Assembly: GCA_964423575.1 (NCBI GenBank)
Contig: CAYRFF010000007.1
Span: 1 to 64,000, forward strand
Origin: CAYRFF01 sp964423575
Lineage (GTDB): Bacteria; Bacteroidota; Bacteroidia; Chitinophagales; Saprospiraceae
Length of the DNA stretch: 64,000 bases
Direction: 5' to 3'
In this document: positions 60,411 to 64,000 of the stretch, in pieces
How positions within the stretch are numbered: position 1 is the first letter of the stretch
Layout of the letters: each line of letters starts with the position of its first letter
Notes under the pieces: generated by a model
What the model saw: the letters and a program-made list of their open reading frames with translations, nothing else
Told to the model about the DNA's origin: nothing
Databases searched by the model: none
Position numbers and translations under genes: made by a program

Positions 60411-61226
60411 TCAGTATTGCTCCTCTGAAGAAGGGAAGTCACCGCTCCTTACATCCTTAATATAATTGGTAACGGCATTCAGGATTTCTGTGTGTAAGTC
60501 AGCGTATCTTCTTAAAAATCGCGGATTAAAATCCTTGGTGATTCCCAGGAGGTCATGAATTACTAGAACCTGTCCGTCAACCTCGCTACCTGCGCCTATG
60601 CCTATAGTCGGTATCGAAATTGCTTCGGTCACTCTGGCGGCAAGAGTCGCTGGTATTTTCTCAAGAACAACAGCAAAGCAGCCTAACTCGTCAAGTAGCT
60701 TGGCATCAGCTATAAGTTTTTCAGCTTCTTCTTCCTCCTTAGCTCTCACGGCATACGTACCAAACTTATAGATTGATTGTGGAGTTAAACCCAAGTGTCC
60801 CATCACCGGAATACCTGCAGAAATAATCCGCTTAACTGAATCAGCAATTTCAGAACCACCTTCAAGCTTTACGCCGTGTGCTCCCGACTCTTTCATAATT
60901 CGTATCGCAGAATTAAGCGCAGTCGTTGAATTGGCCTGATATGAGCCAAATGGTAAATCTACTACAACAAATGCTCTGTCAATCGCCTTTACTACAGACT
61001 GAGCATGATAAATCATGTGATCAAGAGTAATGGGGAGGGTAGTTTCGTTTCCTGCCATGACATTGGAGGCGGAATCTCCGACTAAGATTACGTCTATCAG
61101 AGCTTCGTCAACAATCTTGGCAATTGAGTAATCATAGGAAGTAAGCATTGCTATTTTTTCATTTGCTTCCTTCATTTGACGTAGTGTGTGGCTGGTAACT
61201 CTTTTTACTTTACTGTGAATTGACAT
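60411..61226 (-). CDS. panB: 3-methyl-2-oxobutanoate hydroxymethyltransferase
   Basis: Transfers a hydroxymethyl group from methylene-tetrahydrofolate to 2-oxoisovalerate to give ketopantoate, the first step of pantothenate and so CoA synthesis. 271 residues: MLTSYDYSIAKIVDEALIDV near residue 27, DVILVGDSASNVMAGNETTL with the metal-binding Asp, GVKLEGGSEIADSVKRI near 112 (Glu ligand), GIPVMGHLGLTPQSI near 131 and SIPTIGIGAGSEVDGQVLVI near 195. The first gene of a two-gene unit with mltG. Confidence 0.95.
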   Translation of the reverse strand: MSIHSKVKRVTSHTLRQMKEANEKIAMLTSYDYSIAKIVDEALIDVILVGDSASNVMAGNETTLPITLDHMIYHAQSVVKAIDRAFVVVDLPFGSYQANSTTALNSAIRIMKESGAHGVKLEGGSEIADSVKRIISAGIPVMGHLGLTPQSIYKFGTYAVRAKEEEEAEKLIADAKLLDELGCFAVVLEKIPATLAARVTEAISIPTIGIGAGSEVDGQVLVIHDLLGITKDFNPRFLRRYADLHTEILNAVTNYIKDVRSGDFPSSEEQY

Positions 61227-61301
61227 AAATTGAATAATCTTTTGTTTATTTGTAACGTTAAACTTGAAACGCTAATATAAGTTTTTAAAATAACTCATTG
61301 T

Positions 61302-62315
61302 ATGAGAAATATAGCATTAATTGCAATAGCCCTAATAGGAATTTTATTTACTGCTTGTAATAACGAGCTAGACTTGCTAGGTGACGAGGGACAGGTCGCT
61401 GTGGTGTACGGAATTGTGAACATGTCTGATACCGCTACTTATGTCCGTGTGGAAAAGTCATTTGCCGATCCTAATATTTCGCCAATTCAATTAGCAAAAG
61501 ATCCTTCATTGCTCTATTATGAAGATGTTCTAGTTGAATTATTTGATGTCCAAAACAGTGGAACTCGATACACTCTGAAGCGAGTTGATGGTAATAAAGA
61601 AGGATTTGTACGTGAAGCAGGAGCATTTGCGGAAGCTCCGAACTATCTCTACAAAATAATGAATGACAACATGGATTTTCCAAAAAATTCAACTGTTAGG
61701 CTTGAAATCCATGATATTGACACTGATACCTTGTTAGCTGCTTCTACAACTAAACTCATCAATAAGATAGGAATTCAGTATCCCAATGCTACCAGTGTGG
61801 GCGGAAGCTTGCGTATGGTACCGGGAACACCCTATAAAATTCGGTTAAACAGCGGAATCGGTTCTGAAAGTGATATTTCATATTTCATAGCAAGTGTTTC
61901 CTATATTGTAAAAGGCTACAATCGGGACTCACAAGAGATGTTATACAGAATACCGCAGGAGGTTTATACCAACGAATACAAAAGTCAGTATGACATTGAG
62001 TTTCACCCGGAAGCAATATTTGGATTGCTAGGGGAGACCTTGACGCCTAACGTGGAAGTTTATCACAAAATTGATTCTGTCTTTGTAAACGTTTCCTGCT
62101 ACGGATTGGAGCTTAACGAGTACAAGGATATTCAATTGTTGAATTCCGGTATTACAAGTAGTTCTGTAGTTCCAACCTATAACAATATAGAAAAGGGACA
62201 AGGCCTATTTACTTCAGGTAGCTCAGCTAGTAACGGACCATTTTTATTTTCCTTTATTACTATCGACTCATTGAATAAGTACGAAAATACAAAGGGATTA
62301 AATTTCAGGCCATAA
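61302..62315 (+). CDS. Lipoprotein, DUF4249-like
   Basis: 337 residues with a lipoprotein signal ending in lipobox FTAC (Cys 19). The mature N-terminal part is a beta-sandwich-like segment (VVYGIVNMSDTATYVRVEKS, VLVELFDVQNSGTRYTLKR) similar in plan to DUF4249 lipoproteins of Bacteroidota; the C-terminal half has YFIASVSYIVKGYNRDSQEM and FVNVSCYGLELNEYKDIQLL. DUF4249 proteins often sit beside TonB-dependent receptors, but none is adjacent here. Envelope-located, function unknown. Confidence 0.7.
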   Translation: MRNIALIAIALIGILFTACNNELDLLGDEGQVAVVYGIVNMSDTATYVRVEKSFADPNISPIQLAKDPSLLYYEDVLVELFDVQNSGTRYTLKRVDGNKEGFVREAGAFAEAPNYLYKIMNDNMDFPKNSTVRLEIHDIDTDTLLAASTTKLINKIGIQYPNATSVGGSLRMVPGTPYKIRLNSGIGSESDISYFIASVSYIVKGYNRDSQEMLYRIPQEVYTNEYKSQYDIEFHPEAIFGLLGETLTPNVEVYHKIDSVFVNVSCYGLELNEYKDIQLLNSGITSSSVVPTYNNIEKGQGLFTSGSSASNGPFLFSFITIDSLNKYENTKGLNFRP

Positions 62316-62460
62316 CTGACTCCTTGTCAGAAGATAATTTTCAATCTGACAGAATAACTCCTCTATACTGCCAATATATCTGACTTGTTGTCACAAAACC
62401 CCAATGGCACAAGGCTTGCTTATATATAAGTATATTTATAATAAAAGTAAATTTGGCTAT

Positions 62461-64000
62461 ATGAGTAAAATAATTGGAATTGACTTAGGAACGACGAACT
62501 CTGTTGTTGCGGTAATGGAAGGTGGTGAGCCACAAGTAATTACTAATGACGAAGGACGTCGTACCACACCCTCTATTGTGAGCTTCATGGATAACGGAGA
62601 GCGCAAGATTGGTGATCCGGCCAAACGTCAGGCGATTACCAATCCTGAACATACGGTGTCTTCCATAAAGCGTTTTATGGGAGCTCGTTATAGTGAAGTT
62701 AAGAACAACCTGGGAGGGATTTCATATAAAGTTACACAAGGTGAGAATGATACAGTACGCGTACAGATAGGAGATCGGAAATATACTCCACAAGAATTAT
62801 CTGCTATGGTTCTGCAAAAAATGAAAAAAACTGCTGAGGATTTTATAGGTAGTGAGGTGACTGAAGCTGTTATTACTGTTCCGGCATATTTTAATGATTC
62901 TCAAAGACAAGCGACTAAGGAGGCTGGCGAAATTGCCGGCTTGAAGGTGAAGAGAATTATAAACGAACCTACTGCAGCAGCTCTTGCTTATGGTATGGAT
63001 AAGACCGGAGGCGATAAGACTATTGCAGTATATGACTTGGGGGGAGGAACATTTGATATTTCTATTCTTGACTTGGGAGAGGGAATATTTGAAGTGCTTT
63101 CTACTAACGGGAATACGCAGTTAGGAGGAGATGACTTTGATATGGTTATCATTGATTACATGGCTGAAAAATTCAAGTCAGATGAAGGTATTGACCTGAG
63201 AAAGGACCCAATGGCTCTTCAGAGATTGAAGGATGCAGCAGAAAAAGCAAAGATTGAATTGAGTTCATCAATGCAGACAGAAATCAATCTACCATATATT
63301 ACTGCTATTGATGGTGTTCCAAAACACCTTGTAACAAAGTTGTCTAGATCAGAATTTGAAAAAATGATCGATCCGCTTGTAGAGAAAGCTCTTGAGCCTT
63401 GCAGAATTGCATTGAAAGATGCTAATTTATCTACCAGCGATATTGACGAAATTATACTTGTAGGAGGATCTACTCGAGTGCCTAAAATTCAGCAATCAGT
63501 TGAAGAGTTCTTTGGTAAGGCACCAAGTAAAGGAGTAAACCTTGACGAAGTGGTTGCTTTAGGTGCAGCTATCCAGGGAGGAGTTCTAAGCGGAGACGTT
63601 AAAGACGTTTTGTTGCTAGACGTAACACCACTTTCAATGGGTATTGAAACAATGGGTGGAATCTATGACGTAGTAATTGAGGCTAACTCGGCTATTCCTA
63701 TCAAGAGATCTAAAGTTTATTCAACAGCATCGGATAATCAGCCGCAGGTAGAAATACATATTCTGCAGGGTGAAAGACCGATGGCAAGCGATAACAGAAC
63801 GGTAGGAAGGTTTATCCTGAGCGATATTCCACCTGCAGCACGAGGTGTTCCACAGATTGAAGTAACCTTTGATATGGACGCTAACGGAATACTCAATGTA
63901 AGTGCAGTGGATAAAGGAACAGGTAAGAGTCAGAGTATCAGAATTGAAGCTTCTACCGGTTTAAGCGATGCAGAAATCGAGAAGATGAAAGCTGAAGCTG
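62461..64000 (+). CDS. dnaK: Molecular chaperone DnaK (Hsp70), cut by window end
   Basis: The first 513 residues of about 635. The ATPase domain is complete: IIGIDLGTTNSVVAVMEGG at the start (phosphate 1), EAVITVPAYFNDSQRQATKE near 137, AVYDLGGGTFDISILDLGEG near 189 (phosphate 2), and IILVGGSTRVPKIQQSVEEF near 335 (adenosine motif). The substrate-binding domain follows from about 385 (VLLLDVTPLSMGIETMGGIY) and is cut in its beta part after LSDAEIEKMKAEA. There is no stop before the window end. TAAATTTG at 62448-62455 resembles a -7 box but lies only 5 bases before the ATG, so it would give an almost leaderless transcript. No GrpE or DnaJ gene precedes it, and no CIRCE element is visible. Confidence 0.97.
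   Translation, partial: MSKIIGIDLGTTNSVVAVMEGGEPQVITNDEGRRTTPSIVSFMDNGERKIGDPAKRQAITNPEHTVSSIKRFMGARYSEVKNNLGGISYKVTQGENDTVRVQIGDRKYTPQELSAMVLQKMKKTAEDFIGSEVTEAVITVPAYFNDSQRQATKEAGEIAGLKVKRIINEPTAAALAYGMDKTGGDKTIAVYDLGGGTFDISILDLGEGIFEVLSTNGNTQLGGDDFDMVIIDYMAEKFKSDEGIDLRKDPMALQRLKDAAEKAKIELSSSMQTEINLPYITAIDGVPKHLVTKLSRSEFEKMIDPLVEKALEPCRIALKDANLSTSDIDEIILVGGSTRVPKIQQSVEEFFGKAPSKGVNLDEVVALGAAIQGGVLSGDVKDVLLLDVTPLSMGIETMGGIYDVVIEANSAIPIKRSKVYSTASDNQPQVEIHILQGERPMASDNRTVGRFILSDIPPAARGVPQIEVTFDMDANGILNVSAVDKGTGKSQSIRIEASTGLSDAEIEKMKAEA

Noticed and set aside
60404..60442. Upstream start of mltG
   Set aside because: It would overlap the panB end and put a polar 13-residue tail before the membrane anchor; the ATG at 60403 fits the family.
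62448..62455. TAAATTTG as the dnaK promoter
   Set aside because: It lies only 5 bases before the ATG and has no TTG at -33; the real promoter is probably further upstream.
1..64000. tRNA or rRNA genes
   Set aside because: Read for T-arm (GGTTCGAATCC-like) and rRNA signatures on both strands; nothing convincing was seen, although this was done by eye.

Overview
The window looks like a 64 kb piece of a Bacteroidota chromosome, mostly core genes with a few accessory patches. The clues are T9SS-type C-terminal sorting domains, lipoproteins with short lipoboxes, promoters of the form TTG-N20-TAnnTTTG without clear Shine-Dalgarno sites, L-type lectin and WG-repeat secreted proteins, and the gene mix (Mpl, CdaA, MnmD, RarA, PruA, a kynurenine operon). 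I cannot resolve the class or genus from sequence alone. One 100-N scaffold gap (18492-18591) shows that this is a draft assembly. I saw no tRNA, rRNA, CRISPR array, prophage or classical IS transposase.

Layout: 1-5.4 kb is accessory: a one-polypeptide type IIG restriction-modification enzyme with a small membrane protein behind it, then a patch of short palindromes and direct repeats surrounding a GIY-YIG nuclease gene. 5.4-9.7 kb holds a glmM - cysteine desulfurase - ribD operon and a PAP2 phosphatase. 10-16.6 kb holds a beta-helix lipoprotein, pyrG, a SpoU methyltransferase, mnmD with a 45-residue lipoprotein in front, mpl and a ferredoxin. 16.7-20.8 kb holds a secreted lectin, the gap with two truncated genes, and a large sigma-region-4/HARE-like DNA-binding protein. 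20.8-26.3 kb holds lpdA, two divergent secreted proteins with overlapping 5' ends, coaD and pruA.

26.4-32.2 kb is an apparent six-gene minus-strand run: coiled-coil secreted protein, MiaE-like diiron protein, two ATP-grasp proteins, an AstE/AspA-type zinc deacylase and a hotdog thioesterase, with 4-base overlaps in the middle. This is the best candidate in the window for an undescribed small-molecule or peptide-tagging pathway. 32.3-42 kb holds cdaA, an M20 peptidase - FKBP - trmD operon, a pyrE - M42 peptidase - UbiA-like operon, a NUDIX gene, an acyl-CoA dehydrogenase and rarA.

42.1-48.1 kb is a tightly packed tryptophan degradation operon (TDO, 2-aminomuconate semialdehyde dehydrogenase, kynureninase, kynurenine monooxygenase) ending in a translationally coupled FRG-domain protein. 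The formamidase, 3-hydroxyanthranilate dioxygenase and ACMS decarboxylase are not in the window. 48.3-54.7 kb is a tandem array of four secreted M43-like metalloproteases with T9SS signals. The third in map order has HQxxH instead of HExxH and lacks the N-terminal Cys segment, so it is probably a pseudoprotease. 54.9-64 kb returns to core genes: mdh, an esterase-like protein, tilS, panB-mltG, a lipoprotein and dnaK, which runs off the end.
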